This document shows positions 8,541-17,346 of a stretch of DNA of 64,000 bases, one piece after another (the stretch's first letter is position 1; every line of letters begins with the position of its first letter). Under the pieces are notes generated by a model. That model worked only from the letters and a program-made list of their open reading frames with translations. It was not told where the DNA came from and made no database searches. The stretch is from Methylibium sp. NZG. Its GTDB lineage: Bacteria > Pseudomonadota > Gammaproteobacteria > Burkholderiales > Burkholderiaceae_C. Made by a program: the position numbers and the translations under genes. The DNA lies in contig LGRD01000018.1 in NCBI GenBank assembly GCA_001263235.1, positions 1 through 64,000 on the forward strand. Direction: 5' to 3'.

Positions 8541-8849
8541 ATGGCACGTCTGATCAATCGCATGCGCGCGGTTCATCCCGGTGAGGTCCTTCGCGAGGAC
8601 TATCTGGCTCCGCTCGGGCTCAGCGTGAACGCGCTTTCCGTTGCGCTGGGTGTGCCCGCCACGCGCATTCACGAGATCGTCAAGGAGCGTCGTGCCGTCA
8701 CGGCCGATACGGCGGCTCGGCTCGCTAAGTACTTCGGCGGCGACGCGGCGTCGTGGTTGGTCATGCAGGCCAACTACGATTTGAAGACGCTTCCGACGAT
8801 GGGCGACATTCAGCGCAAGGTTCCGGTTCGAGAGCAGCTTGCGGCGTAG
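8541..8849 (+). CDS. higA: HigA-type antitoxin, XRE-family HTH
   Basis: 102 residues from ATG 8541, preceded by AAGGAA. It opens with MARLINRMRAVHPGEVLRED, the HigA signature. An HTH follows (PLGLSVNALSVALGVPATRI, then IVKERRAVTADTAARLAKYFGG). It neutralises HigB and should repress the operon through the palindrome at 8223-8241. A longer in-frame start inside higB exists but would add residues not seen in the family. The pair sits in an AT-richer patch between alkB and a DUF502 gene, consistent with an acquired module. Confidence 0.92.
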   Translation: MARLINRMRAVHPGEVLREDYLAPLGLSVNALSVALGVPATRIHEIVKERRAVTADTAARLAKYFGGDAASWLVMQANYDLKTLPTMGDIQRKVPVREQLAA

Positions 8850-8902
8850 GGACGTCAAGCCTGACAGGCGCTGAGCGTCGCCCGCGCCCAAGCTGCCGGC
8901 CT

Positions 8903-9586
8903 TCACCTCAGCGGCGTAGCGTTCTCTGGTGACTCTCGCGCCACCACCGGCAAATGCTGCCCCGCCGTCACCCCCATCGACAAGTACAAGCTCGTCACCG
9001 CCTCCACACTCAACTCGGCCGGCTCGACCCAGGCTTCGGGCACGAACAGCAGGCCGCCGCCGACCGGCACCGGCGCGGTGGGCACCAGCACCACCAGGCA
9101 GCGCCGGCCGCCGACCAGCACGACGTCGTTGCTGGACTGCAGGCCCAGCACGACGGCTCCGTCACGGCCGTCGCCGAAGTGGCACCACACCGGCCGCATC
9201 GCGCGCGTGCCGTCGTCGCCGCGCTGGCCGAGCAGGCCCACCAATCGGTGCGCCACGTCGTACACCTGCCGCACCACCGGGATGCGCCGCACCACGCCGT
9301 TGATCACGCTTGACAGGCCGCGCTGAAAGCCGGCCTCGACCAGCGCGCCCAGCGCCAGCACGGCCAGCAGCACGATGCCGATGCCGATCAGGTAACCCAC
9401 CACCTCCGAGCCGGTGACGCCCAGGCCGAGGGCCACCAGCACCGAGCCCACCGCACTGTCGGGCCCCAGCCACCGGAACAGCAGGCTCGCAGCCCAGGCA
9501 AACACCAGCACTGTGGCGGCCAGCGGCAAGGCGGCGAGCAGGCCGGTGATGAAGATGCGAAGCAGATGGGTTCGGGCTGTTTTCAT
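8903..9586 (-). CDS. DUF502 family membrane protein
   Basis: 227 residues. Two transmembrane segments lie near 10-35 and 63-85, followed by the family's cytoplasmic beta-rich part with RRIPVVRQVYDVAHRLV near 100 and the VFVPT-type stretch VVLVPTAPVPVGGGLLFVP near 165-183. DUF502 proteins are widespread inner-membrane proteins of unknown function, often near aspS in betaproteobacteria; aspS is not in this window. No operon partner is visible: the next gene starts on the opposite strand. Confidence 0.88.
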   Translation of the reverse strand: MKTARTHLLRIFITGLLAALPLAATVLVFAWAASLLFRWLGPDSAVGSVLVALGLGVTGSEVVGYLIGIGIVLLAVLALGALVEAGFQRGLSSVINGVVRRIPVVRQVYDVAHRLVGLLGQRGDDGTRAMRPVWCHFGDGRDGAVVLGLQSSNDVVLVGGRRCLVVLVPTAPVPVGGGLLFVPEAWVEPAELSVEAVTSLYLSMGVTAGQHLPVVARESPENATPLR

Positions 9587-9811
9587 GGGTCGGGCAAGTG
9601 TCGCTCAAGCGCGGCGCTTGCCTTTCGGGGTGGCCGTTGAGGCGCACGTCACGTTGAACGAGTCAGATCACGCGCTGCTGGCGTCGCCCGGCCCCGGCGT
9701 GCCGCCGCAGGGGCAGTTACCATCAAACCAGTCTTATCAGCCAACGCTGTCGATCGGGTCACGGGCGCGCTCCAAGGTGCCGACCTCGATGGCACCGCTC
9801 CCCAAAAACAC

Positions 9812-10417
9812 GTGCCCACCGACCTTCAAGACCTCGACGACGCCGCCCTGGTGCAGCGCTGCCTGGCCGGCAAACAAGACGCCTGGCGCGCGCTGGTGCA
9901 TCGCTATCAGCGGCTGGTATTCACGGTTGCCCGCCGGGCGCGGCTAGACGAACACGCCGCGGCCGACGTGCTGCAGACCGTCTTCGCGCGCCTGTTCGAG
10001 CACCTGCCTGGTTTGAGCCAGCCCGACCGGCTGCACGCCTGGCTGGTGACCACCGCCCGCCGCGAGACGCTGGCCCTGCTGCGCCATGCCAACCGGTTTG
10101 CCTCCGCGCCCGCCGCGGCCGACGAAGACGGCGCCGACGCCATCGCGCAGATCCCGGATGCCGCCCCGCTGGCTGAAGAACTGCTCGAAGACCTGCAGGA
10201 GTCGCAGGCCGTGCGCCTGGCGCTGGACCGGCTCGACCCGCGCTGCCGCGACCTGCTGACGATGCTGTTCGCCGACGAAGACGAGCGCCTCGGCTACGAC
10301 CAGATCAGCCAGCGTCTGGGCATGCCCGAAGGCAGCATCGGCCCGACGCGCAGCCGCTGCCTCGACAAGCTCCGGCGGCTGTACCTTCACAAGCCGCACG
10401 GCGGCCGAACGCAATAG
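9812..10417 (+). CDS. ECF-type RNA polymerase sigma factor
   Basis: 201 residues starting at GTG 9812, the only in-frame start before region 2. Sigma region 2 is at about 14-80 (LVHRYQRLVFTVARRARL, DVLQTVFARLFEHL). A variable acidic linker follows, then region 4 at about 135-195 with YDQISQRLGMPEGSIGPTRS as the HTH. It heads a plus-strand series with a beta-sandwich protein, a TPR-CHAT protease and a subtilase lipoprotein, all with small gaps. It is therefore inferred to drive that set. No typical anti-sigma transmembrane protein is present. Confidence 0.88.
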   Translation: MPTDLQDLDDAALVQRCLAGKQDAWRALVHRYQRLVFTVARRARLDEHAAADVLQTVFARLFEHLPGLSQPDRLHAWLVTTARRETLALLRHANRFASAPAAADEDGADAIAQIPDAAPLAEELLEDLQESQAVRLALDRLDPRCRDLLTMLFADEDERLGYDQISQRLGMPEGSIGPTRSRCLDKLRRLYLHKPHGGRTQ

Positions 10418-10426
10418 CGCCAAGAC

Positions 10427-10482
10427 TGAACCAAGAAGTGTGAACCGAGAAGCGTGAACCAAGAAGTGTGAACAAAGACATG
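10427..10482. repeat. 14-bp tandem repeat, four units
   Basis: Four units of TGAACCAAGAAGTG or close variants stand head to tail between the sigma-factor stop and the next gene's ribosome binding site. Units 1 and 3 are identical; unit 2 differs at two bases and unit 4 at three. The stretch is AT-rich in a GC-rich setting and does not encode an obvious peptide. Confidence 0.85.
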
Positions 10483-10553
10483 TATCTGAACGCTGCCTGC
10501 CGGCTCTGTGCTGCGAGTTCACCCGACCGCCGCCGCCCTTGAAGGACCCTGTC

Positions 10554-11117
10554 ATGCCCGCCCCCATGGACCCCACCGACGACGAACTGGCTCTGCTGCT
10601 CAGGCGCAGCCTGCAAGCGCTGCCCGACGTACCGCCCTGGGCCACTGAGCGGGCGCTGGCGGTGTGGCGAACGCCGGCTTCGGCCGCTCCCGCACCCGGC
10701 TTGCTGCAGCGGCTGACGGCCACGCTCGGCTTCGACAGCTGGCAGCCGCAACCGGGCCTGGCGCTGCGCGGTCGGTCGCAGGGGCCGCGCCAGTTGTTGT
10801 TTTCGGTGGGCGGGCACGACATCGACCTGCGCGTTCTCAGCCTCCAAGGGCCCGAGCCCCGGCACGCCATCAGCGGGCAGGTGCTGGGCCCGGCCACCGA
10901 AGGCGGCGTGACGTGGCTGCCGCTGGCCCCCGGCGCGGGCGCCGAGACGGTCGAGACCGCCGATGCGACGGGTAGTCAGGAGGTCGCCCTCGACGACCTG
11001 GGCGAGTTCGTGATCTCCGGGCTGACCAGCGCGCGGGGGGTGGTCCGGCTGCGCCTGGCCGGCCACGTCGTCTACCTGTCGCCGATCGACCTGAGCGCCA
11101 CCGGGCCGGAGGGCTGA
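10554..11117 (+). CDS. Hypothetical protein with C-terminal beta-sandwich, sigma-factor neighbour
   Basis: 187 residues from ATG 10554, chosen over an in-frame TTG at 10539 because AAGGA lies at 10542-10546. The N-terminal ~50 residues (DDELALLLRRSLQALPDVPPWATERA) are helical, as in short cytoplasmic regulators. The C-terminal half (HAISGQVLGP, LDDLGEFVISGLTSARGVVRLRL) looks like a small carboxypeptidase-regulatory-type beta-sandwich. No transmembrane segment is seen. Position between an ECF sigma factor and a CHAT protease, five bases before the latter, suggests a regulator or adaptor. No function is established. Confidence 0.7.
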   Translation: MPAPMDPTDDELALLLRRSLQALPDVPPWATERALAVWRTPASAAPAPGLLQRLTATLGFDSWQPQPGLALRGRSQGPRQLLFSVGGHDIDLRVLSLQGPEPRHAISGQVLGPATEGGVTWLPLAPGAGAETVETADATGSQEVALDDLGEFVISGLTSARGVVRLRLAGHVVYLSPIDLSATGPEG

Positions 11118-11122
11118 TCTGC

Positions 11123-13984
11123 ATGGAAGTCGACGCCAGCGTGGGAGCGCTGGCCGAGGCGCTGCTGGCCGGGCGCACCCCGCCCGAAGGCGCTGCGACC
11201 GCGGCCCCTGACCCCGAAGCGCTGGCCTGGGTGCTGAAGGATGCCTGCCTTGCCGGCTGGACGAACGACCCCGCCCGCTGTCGCGCTGCCGCACTCGGCG
11301 TGCGGGCGCTCGCGGCCCGCCACGGCACACCAGCGCTCACCGCGCTGTCGTTCTGGGCCGACGGCATCGGCGCGCTGGCCGACAGTCAATTTGCAGATGC
11401 AGTGACGAACCTGCGCCAGGCTGTGGCGGCCTGGCAATTGCAATCGCAGCCTCTGCACGCGGCCCAGGCCAGCGTTGCGCTCTTGATGCCGCTGGCCTTG
11501 CTGGGCCGCTTCGACGAGGCCTTGTCCACCGGCGAGGCCGCCGAAGCCGAGCTGACGGCCCACGGTGATGCCAACGGTGCGGCGCGGGTGGCGCTCAACC
11601 TGGGCAGCCTGGCGATGCACCGCGACCGCTATGCCGATGCGACGGCGTACTACCGGCGGGCCGGCATCCGCTTCGCCCGGCTGGGGGACAAGGTGCATTC
11701 GGTGATGGCCGACATTGGCCTGGCCGACGCGATGGGCTACGACGGCCGCACTGACGAAGCCGCGCGCATCTACGATCGTGCCGAGATGCGGGCGCGGCAG
11801 CACGACTTGCCTGTGCTGGCCGCCTCGGCGCAGCACGGGCGCGCGCTGCTGGCGCTGGGCAAGGGCCGCTACCGCGAGGCGCTCGCCGGTTTGGTGCTGG
11901 CGCAGCGCGCCTTTGCGCAGTTCGAGGTCGACCATTACCTCACGGAGGCCGAGCGCGACCTGGCCGATGCCTACCTGGAGTTGCGCCTGCTGCCCGAGGC
12001 GCTGGCGCTGTACGACGCGCTGGCGCTGCGCCTGCAAGCGCAGGGCAACGAGGCCACGCTGCCCTGGCTGCTGCTGCAACGCGCCCGCGCGCTGACCCTG
12101 GCGGGCTGTGACGCCGATGCCGAGGCGACGCTGGTGCAGGCGCAGCAGAAGTTCACGCAGCAGGACAACGCTGCGGGCGCTGCGCTGGCCGAACTGGCCG
12201 ACATCGAACGGCGGCTGGGCCATTCGCCCACCGCCGAAGCCGTGGCCGCGTGCGCCGAGCGCGCTGCCGTGCTGGGTGCGGCGCTGCCTGCGGAGGCTGC
12301 AGATCGCGCCCGCCTGCTGCAGGCGGTGGCCTGCCGCCTGGCCGGCAGGCCGGCCGAGGCGCTGGCCCTGTTGAGCCCGTTGGTGGCGGCCACCGGGCCG
12401 GCCGCTGCACCCAAGCGACAAGCCCGCGCGTGGGACGAAACCGGCCACGCGCACGAGGCGCTGGGCGACCCGGTGGCCGCCGCCCACGCTTACGAACGAG
12501 CCATCGAGGTGTTCGAGGACATGCGCGCCGCGCTGCCGGGCGACGACTTCCAGATCGCCTCGTTGAGCGACCACCTGCACCCGTTCCAGGCCCGCCTGGC
12601 GCTGGCGCTCGGGGCGCTGGCCGAGCCGCCCGAAGCGGTGCTGGGCTGGCTCGACCGCTACCGCGCCCGCGTGCTCAGCGAGCGCCTGGGCCGCGGCGCC
12701 GACGACAGCCGCGTCGTCGACGAGGACACGCGCCAAACGCTCCTGCCGCTGCGCGCGCGGCTGAACTGGATCCGACGCCAAGAGCAGCGCCGCGCCCGTG
12801 ACGGCGACGAGGCCTTGCCCGCGGCGATGCTGGACGAAGCGCGCCAGATCGAACACGAGGTGCTCGAGATCGCGCGGCGGGCGCGGGCGCTGCAAGCCCG
12901 CCAGCACGAGGGCGCGGGCGGCGCCGTGGAGGCAGCGGCGCTGCCTGTGGAACTGGACGTTGCCGCGCTGCGCCGGCACTTTTGCGGCGCACGCGCGCTC
13001 GTGGTCTACGGCACGGTCTGCGACGAACTGCTGGCCGTCGTGGTGGCCGGTGGGCGGGTGCAGCTGTTGCGCCGGCTGGCGGGCTGGTCGGTGGTGCAGG
13101 GGCGGGTGCAGCGGCTGCGCTTTCAGATCGACAGCCTGCGCGCCGGCGCCGCGCGCATGGCCGACCACGGGCCGCAGTTGCTGCAACGCGCCACCGCCCA
13201 CTTGCAGGCCTTGCACCGCGACCTGTGGGCGCCGTTGCAAGCGGCGCTGGCCGGCGCGGCCGACGTGGCGGTGGTGCCCTGCGACGTGCTGCAGGCGCTG
13301 CCGTTTGCCGCCTTGCACGACGGCGCAGGCTGGCTCGACGAGCGTTGCCGCCTGCACCTGGTGCCGAGCGCGGCCATGGCGCTGCGAGCGGTCGAAGCCG
13401 GCGACACCGAAGGGCCTCGTGTGTTGATGGGCGAGTCGTCGCGCCTGCCTTTCGTTCGGGCCGAACTGGAGGCGGCGGCGCGCGCACTGGGCCGGGCCAC
13501 CGTGTTGATGGATGCGCAGGCCACCGTGCACGCCACGCTCGAAGCGCTGCCCGCCGCGCAGCTGTTGCACCTGGCCTGCCACGCCGAATTCCGCGCCGAC
13601 AGCCCCGGCCACTCGGCCCTGCACCTGGGCGACGGTGTGCTGACCGCCGCGCAGATCGAAGAGCAGCGCTCGGCCACCCGGCTGGTCGTGCTGAGCGCCT
13701 GCGACACCGGCCGGGCCCAGGCGACCCCTGGCGACGAGGGCGTGGGCCTCGTGCGCGCCTTCTTGCTGGCCGGCGCGCAGGAGGTCGTGGCCAGCCTGTG
13801 GGCCGTGGACGACGAGGCCACGGCCTTGCTGATGGGCCGCTTCTACCGCCACTGGAGCAGCAACGGCGGGCAGGCCGGGCCGGCCCTGCAGCGCGCGCGG
13901 GCAGAATTGCGCCAGACGCACCCGCATCCGCACCACTGGGCGGCTTTCGTCCTGCACGGCGGCGTCGGTGGACAGGAGAACTGA
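11123..13984 (+). CDS. TPR-CHAT protein (caspase-like protease)
   Basis: 953 residues. About residues 75-460 are Ala/Leu-rich helical repeats of TPR type. A mixed linker follows (about 470-640), then a C-terminal CHAT domain (about 640-950), a caspase-related peptidase fold. The expected catalytic dyad is present: His820 in LACHAEF and Cys860 in LSACDTG, followed by GLVRAFLLAGAQEVVASLW. No signal peptide, so a cytoplasmic protease is expected. It begins 5 bp after the preceding gene and is followed by a secreted subtilase. Substrate unknown; peptidase activity is inferred from the intact dyad. Confidence 0.88.
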   Translation: MEVDASVGALAEALLAGRTPPEGAATAAPDPEALAWVLKDACLAGWTNDPARCRAAALGVRALAARHGTPALTALSFWADGIGALADSQFADAVTNLRQAVAAWQLQSQPLHAAQASVALLMPLALLGRFDEALSTGEAAEAELTAHGDANGAARVALNLGSLAMHRDRYADATAYYRRAGIRFARLGDKVHSVMADIGLADAMGYDGRTDEAARIYDRAEMRARQHDLPVLAASAQHGRALLALGKGRYREALAGLVLAQRAFAQFEVDHYLTEAERDLADAYLELRLLPEALALYDALALRLQAQGNEATLPWLLLQRARALTLAGCDADAEATLVQAQQKFTQQDNAAGAALAELADIERRLGHSPTAEAVAACAERAAVLGAALPAEAADRARLLQAVACRLAGRPAEALALLSPLVAATGPAAAPKRQARAWDETGHAHEALGDPVAAAHAYERAIEVFEDMRAALPGDDFQIASLSDHLHPFQARLALALGALAEPPEAVLGWLDRYRARVLSERLGRGADDSRVVDEDTRQTLLPLRARLNWIRRQEQRRARDGDEALPAAMLDEARQIEHEVLEIARRARALQARQHEGAGGAVEAAALPVELDVAALRRHFCGARALVVYGTVCDELLAVVVAGGRVQLLRRLAGWSVVQGRVQRLRFQIDSLRAGAARMADHGPQLLQRATAHLQALHRDLWAPLQAALAGAADVAVVPCDVLQALPFAALHDGAGWLDERCRLHLVPSAAMALRAVEAGDTEGPRVLMGESSRLPFVRAELEAAARALGRATVLMDAQATVHATLEALPAAQLLHLACHAEFRADSPGHSALHLGDGVLTAAQIEEQRSATRLVVLSACDTGRAQATPGDEGVGLVRAFLLAGAQEVVASLWAVDDEATALLMGRFYRHWSSNGGQAGPALQRARAELRQTHPHPHHWAAFVLHGGVGGQEN

Positions 13985-14048
13985 TGGCTGATGTATTTCC
14001 GCGCGCCGGCAGCGCTCTGTGCAAACGACAACCAGGAGCCGACGCACC

Positions 14049-15410
14049 ATGAAAGCACCGAAAAACCGCCGCGCGCCGCAGCGCCCGCGACATGGCCGAA
14101 CGGCCCTTTCCCTCGTTCACGGCCTTGCCGCGGCGGCCCTGCTGGCCGCCTGCGGGGGCGGCAGCCCAGATGCCGCTGCCGCTGCCTCCACCGAAGGCCG
14201 GGTCGCCGGAGAAGTGCTGGTGCAGCTTCGCTTCGGCGCCGACCTGCCGGCGGTGCAAACGCAGTACCGGCTCAGCCTGAAGTCGCGCTTCGGCAGCCGG
14301 CCGATCTTTCGCTTCCAGGCGCCCGCGGACACGTCGGTCGACGACGCGGTCTCGGCGTTGCGGGCCGACCCGCGGGTGGTGGTGGCCGAACCCAACTACA
14401 CCGCCGGTGCGCCGGAGGCGCGCAAGCGCACCGTGTGGGCCATCGGCGAGCCCGGCCAGTACGGCACCCAGTGGGCGCCTGCCGGCCTGGCGCTGCCGCA
14501 GGCCCACACGCTCGCCACCGGCCAGGGGCTGCGCGTGGCGGTGCTCGACACCGGCGCCGACCTCAACCACCCGGCGCTGGCCGGCCGACTGGTGCCGGGC
14601 CGCGACTTCGTCGATGACGACAACGACCCGTCGGAGGTGGCGACGGCGGTGCAGGGCGCCTACGGCCACGGCACCCATGTGGCCGGCCTGGTGGCGCTGG
14701 CAGCGCCGGGCGCGAAGATCATGCCGCTGCGCGTGCTGGACGCCGCTGGCGAGGGCAATGTGTGGGTGCTGGCCGAGGCGCTGCTTTACGCCGTGGACCC
14801 CGACGGTGTGCCCACCACGCCCGACGGCGCGCGCGTCGTCAACTTCAGCCTGGGCACCACCGAGCGCACCGACATCCTCGACTTGGCCAAGCGCCTGGCC
14901 GAATGCGACGACCGCGACGACGACGATGACGAAGACGACAAGGTGGCGCTGGACGACCCGGGCTACCAGGGCGACCGCGACCGCTGCAACGTGCTCGGCA
15001 GCGCCGTCGTGATCTCGGCCGCCGGCAACAGCGGCAACGCCACCGAAAGGCTGTACCCCGCTGCGGAAGGCGCGACCGGCTCGCTGGCGGTGGCCGCCAG
15101 CAACGCCGCCGGCCGGGTGGCCGACTTCAGCAACCGCGGCAGCTGGATCGACCTGGCCGCGCCCGGGGACGGCATCACCAGCGCCATCCCCGGAGGCCGG
15201 TACGCCGTCTGGAGCGGCACCTCGATGGCCGCCCCGCTGACGGCCGGCGTCGCCGCGCTGCTGTTTCAGCAGAACCCCGACTGGAAACCCGAAGACGTGA
15301 CCAAGCGCCTGCGCGAGACCTCCGTGCCGTTGTGCGGCACCGTGCTGCGCCAGGTCAACGCCGACGCGGCGGTGCGCAACGTCGTGCTCAGCGGGCCGAT
15401 CTGCCGTTGA
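14049..15410 (+). CDS. Subtilisin-like serine peptidase (S8), lipoprotein
   Basis: 453 residues from ATG 14049 with AGGAG at 14034-14038. A long basic N-terminus leads to a lipobox LAAC (Cys35), so the protein is probably anchored in a membrane facing the periplasm or outside. An I9-like propeptide follows (about 50-120). The S8 triad is Asp167 (VLDTGAD), His207 (GHGTHVAG) and Ser392 (SGTSMAAP), with oxyanion Asn in SAAGNSG. An Asp/Glu run at about 287-298, flanked by cysteines (Cys286), is an unusual insertion that could bind metal. It is the last gene of the sigma-CHAT series, 64 bp after it. Confidence 0.92.
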   Translation: MKAPKNRRAPQRPRHGRTALSLVHGLAAAALLAACGGGSPDAAAAASTEGRVAGEVLVQLRFGADLPAVQTQYRLSLKSRFGSRPIFRFQAPADTSVDDAVSALRADPRVVVAEPNYTAGAPEARKRTVWAIGEPGQYGTQWAPAGLALPQAHTLATGQGLRVAVLDTGADLNHPALAGRLVPGRDFVDDDNDPSEVATAVQGAYGHGTHVAGLVALAAPGAKIMPLRVLDAAGEGNVWVLAEALLYAVDPDGVPTTPDGARVVNFSLGTTERTDILDLAKRLAECDDRDDDDDEDDKVALDDPGYQGDRDRCNVLGSAVVISAAGNSGNATERLYPAAEGATGSLAVAASNAAGRVADFSNRGSWIDLAAPGDGITSAIPGGRYAVWSGTSMAAPLTAGVAALLFQQNPDWKPEDVTKRLRETSVPLCGTVLRQVNADAAVRNVVLSGPICR

Positions 15411-15571
15411 TGTACGGCTTTCGGCTTTGTTTTCAGCTTTGTGACAGCCTTCTCCGATTTATGACAGTTTGATGTATTTCATGTGACAGCCGTCCCTCTG
15501 TGAGTCACACGCCTGGCAGGCACCGCGATAGCAGGCCCGCCAGGCTGCATGTCACCACAGAGGACCGCCGC

Positions 15572-16171
15572 ATGAATGACCTGTTCACCCTGGCCCAGCC
15601 AGCGCTCGCCGACGCAGCACCGCTGCTCGCCCGACTGGGCATCGACCTGGTCGCCATGCTGCTGCTGGTCTTCGGCCTGTACTACCGCCGCTACCGTGAC
15701 AAGGAACTGGTCACTGCGGCGGCGCTGTTCAACGTCTTCATCTTCTCGGTGCTCACGGTGCTGTCGAAGGTGGAGTTCGGGCTGGCCGCAGGCTTCGGCC
15801 TGTTCGCCATCCTGGCGATGTTCACGCTGCGGTCGGAGCCGATCGGCAAGACCGAGATCACCTACTTCTTCGGCAGCGTGGCGATCGCCGTCATCTGTTC
15901 GGTGCAGGGCACCACGTTGCCCTTCGTTGCCGGCGTGGTGACGGTGGTGGTGCTGGGCGCCTGGATCATCGACCACCCGAAAGTGCTGCAGTCGGTGGAC
16001 GGCATCCGCATCACGCTGGACAAGATCGAGATGCACGCGCTCTCAGACCCCGATGCGATGCGCTCCGACCTGTCCAAGCGGCTGGGCGTGGACGTGATGA
16101 GCTACCAGATCACCGCGCTCGACTACATCAACGACATGGCGCGGCTGCATGTCTTCTACCGCAAGCACTGA
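15572..16171 (+). CDS. DUF4956 family membrane protein
   Basis: 199 residues from ATG 15572 with AGAGGA seven bases upstream. Three or four transmembrane segments (about 20-38, 48-66, 70-85, 100-140) precede a cytoplasmic C-terminal domain (about 145-199) ending in ITALDYINDMARLHVFY. DUF4956 proteins are commonly encoded next to VTC-domain polyphosphate polymerases, as here, and are presumed membrane partners of that enzyme. Its stop overlaps the Shine-Dalgarno AAGGAGG of the next gene, so the two are tightly coupled. Confidence 0.85.
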   Translation: MNDLFTLAQPALADAAPLLARLGIDLVAMLLLVFGLYYRRYRDKELVTAAALFNVFIFSVLTVLSKVEFGLAAGFGLFAILAMFTLRSEPIGKTEITYFFGSVAIAVICSVQGTTLPFVAGVVTVVVLGAWIIDHPKVLQSVDGIRITLDKIEMHALSDPDAMRSDLSKRLGVDVMSYQITALDYINDMARLHVFYRKH

Positions 16172-16184
16172 AGGAGGCACGACC

Positions 16185-17078
16185 ATGACGACCCACACCC
16201 ACCCGCGAAGCGTGGCGGCCGGCCCCGCCGACAACTGGCTGACGCAGCAGTTCGCACCCATCAGCCTGAAGGCCCTGAACGCCAAGGCGGCGATGCTGGA
16301 GCGCCTGGACAACAAGTACGTGGTGCGCGCGCCGGTGCTGGCCGCCGCGGCGCACGAGCTGTCGGAGCTGTTCGACGTGCTGGAGATCGACGGCCAGCGC
16401 AGCTTCACCTACGACACCTGCTACTTCGACGATGCCGACCTGCGCAGCTACCACGACCACCACCAGGGCCGGCGCCAGCGCGTGAAAGTGCGCGTGCGCA
16501 AGTACGTGGAGGCGGCGTTGTGCTTCGTCGAAGTGAAGCTCAAGGACAAGCGTGGCAGCACGGTGAAAAAGCGTATGCCCTACGACCCGGCGCTCTTCGG
16601 CACGCTCGACGCGCAAGCGCTGGCGCACGTGGAGCAGTCTCACCAGGCGCTGTACGGGCGGCCTTTCGGCAAGCGGCTCACGCCGGTGCTGAGCATGAGC
16701 TACCGCCGAATCACGCTGGTGGCGCGCGAGGGCGGCGAGCGCATGACGATCGACACCGGCATCCACTTCAATGGCAGCGTGGGCGGTGGCGGCCGCTCGG
16801 CGCAACGCCGCACCGGCGACGAGGTGTTCATCGTGGAGACCAAGTCGGCCCACGGCCGCGGCATCGCCGACGCGGTGCTGCGCCGGCACCACCAGCACCC
16901 GACCAACGGCTGCTCCAAGTATTGCGTCGGCATGAGCCTGACCGGCGCGGTCGATCACTTCAACCGCTTTCGCCCGGCGCTTCGCAAGCTGGGCGCACTG
17001 CCCGACTTCGACAGCGATGTCAGCGCCGCACCTTCGTCCACCCCTTTGCTGGAGCTGAGCCATGGCCTTTCAAACTGA
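16185..17078 (+). CDS. VTC domain polyphosphate polymerase
   Basis: 297 residues from ATG 16185 with AAGGAGG at 16171-16177. The VTC fold is recognisable: LDNKYVVR near 40, YDTCYFDDADLRSYHDHH near 80, the basic strand RQRVKVRVRKY near 105, FVEVKLKDKRGSTVKKR near 115, VFIVETKS and SKYCVGMS. These Lys/Arg/Glu residues line the tunnel in the yeast Vtc4 family, which makes polyphosphate from ATP. Bacterial versions usually pair with DUF4956 proteins. Neighbouring phytase-type esterase and OprO/P-like porin support a role in phosphate storage. Confidence 0.85.
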   Translation: MTTHTHPRSVAAGPADNWLTQQFAPISLKALNAKAAMLERLDNKYVVRAPVLAAAAHELSELFDVLEIDGQRSFTYDTCYFDDADLRSYHDHHQGRRQRVKVRVRKYVEAALCFVEVKLKDKRGSTVKKRMPYDPALFGTLDAQALAHVEQSHQALYGRPFGKRLTPVLSMSYRRITLVAREGGERMTIDTGIHFNGSVGGGGRSAQRRTGDEVFIVETKSAHGRGIADAVLRRHHQHPTNGCSKYCVGMSLTGAVDHFNRFRPALRKLGALPDFDSDVSAAPSSTPLLELSHGLSN

Positions 17079-17340
17079 AACCAGCGCCGCCCCGATGAAC
17101 GCAGCCGCGCGAGGACGATCCGCCACCGTCGAGGACGCGGCGACGATCGACCTGGGCATGGTCGCCGACGGCGTGCTGCGCAGCTTCGCAGGCGAGGTGC
17201 CGCGCGAGCGCGTCGAGCGGGTGCTGACCGATCTGCTGGAGCAGGAGTTCAGCGGGGCGCGTGTCACCACCTTCCTGCCGATCTTCCTGCACCGAGTGGC
17301 CTGCGAGACCTTGCGTCGCGAAGTGCGTGAGCGGCGGTAG
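17062..17340 (+). CDS. Small protein with three-helix bundle-like domain
   Basis: 92 residues. The ATG at 17062 lies inside the end of the polymerase gene (17-bp overlap), so it is translationally coupled. After a polar N-terminus of about 30 residues, the rest (ADGVLRSFAGEVPRERVERV... TTFLPIFLHRVACETLR) predicts three amphipathic helices like the small three-helix dimerisation domains of actinobacterial and proteobacterial accessory proteins. No catalytic motif. Its position suggests a regulator or subunit of the polyphosphate machinery. Confidence 0.65.
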   Translation: MAFQTETSAAPMNAAARGRSATVEDAATIDLGMVADGVLRSFAGEVPRERVERVLTDLLEQEFSGARVTTFLPIFLHRVACETLRREVRERR

Positions 17341-17346
17341 CGGGCT

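Noticed and set aside
11123-13984. CHAT protease as part of a type III-E CRISPR (craspase) system
   Set aside because: No Cas effector, CRISPR repeat or reverse transcriptase in the window. Its partners are a sigma factor and a subtilase.
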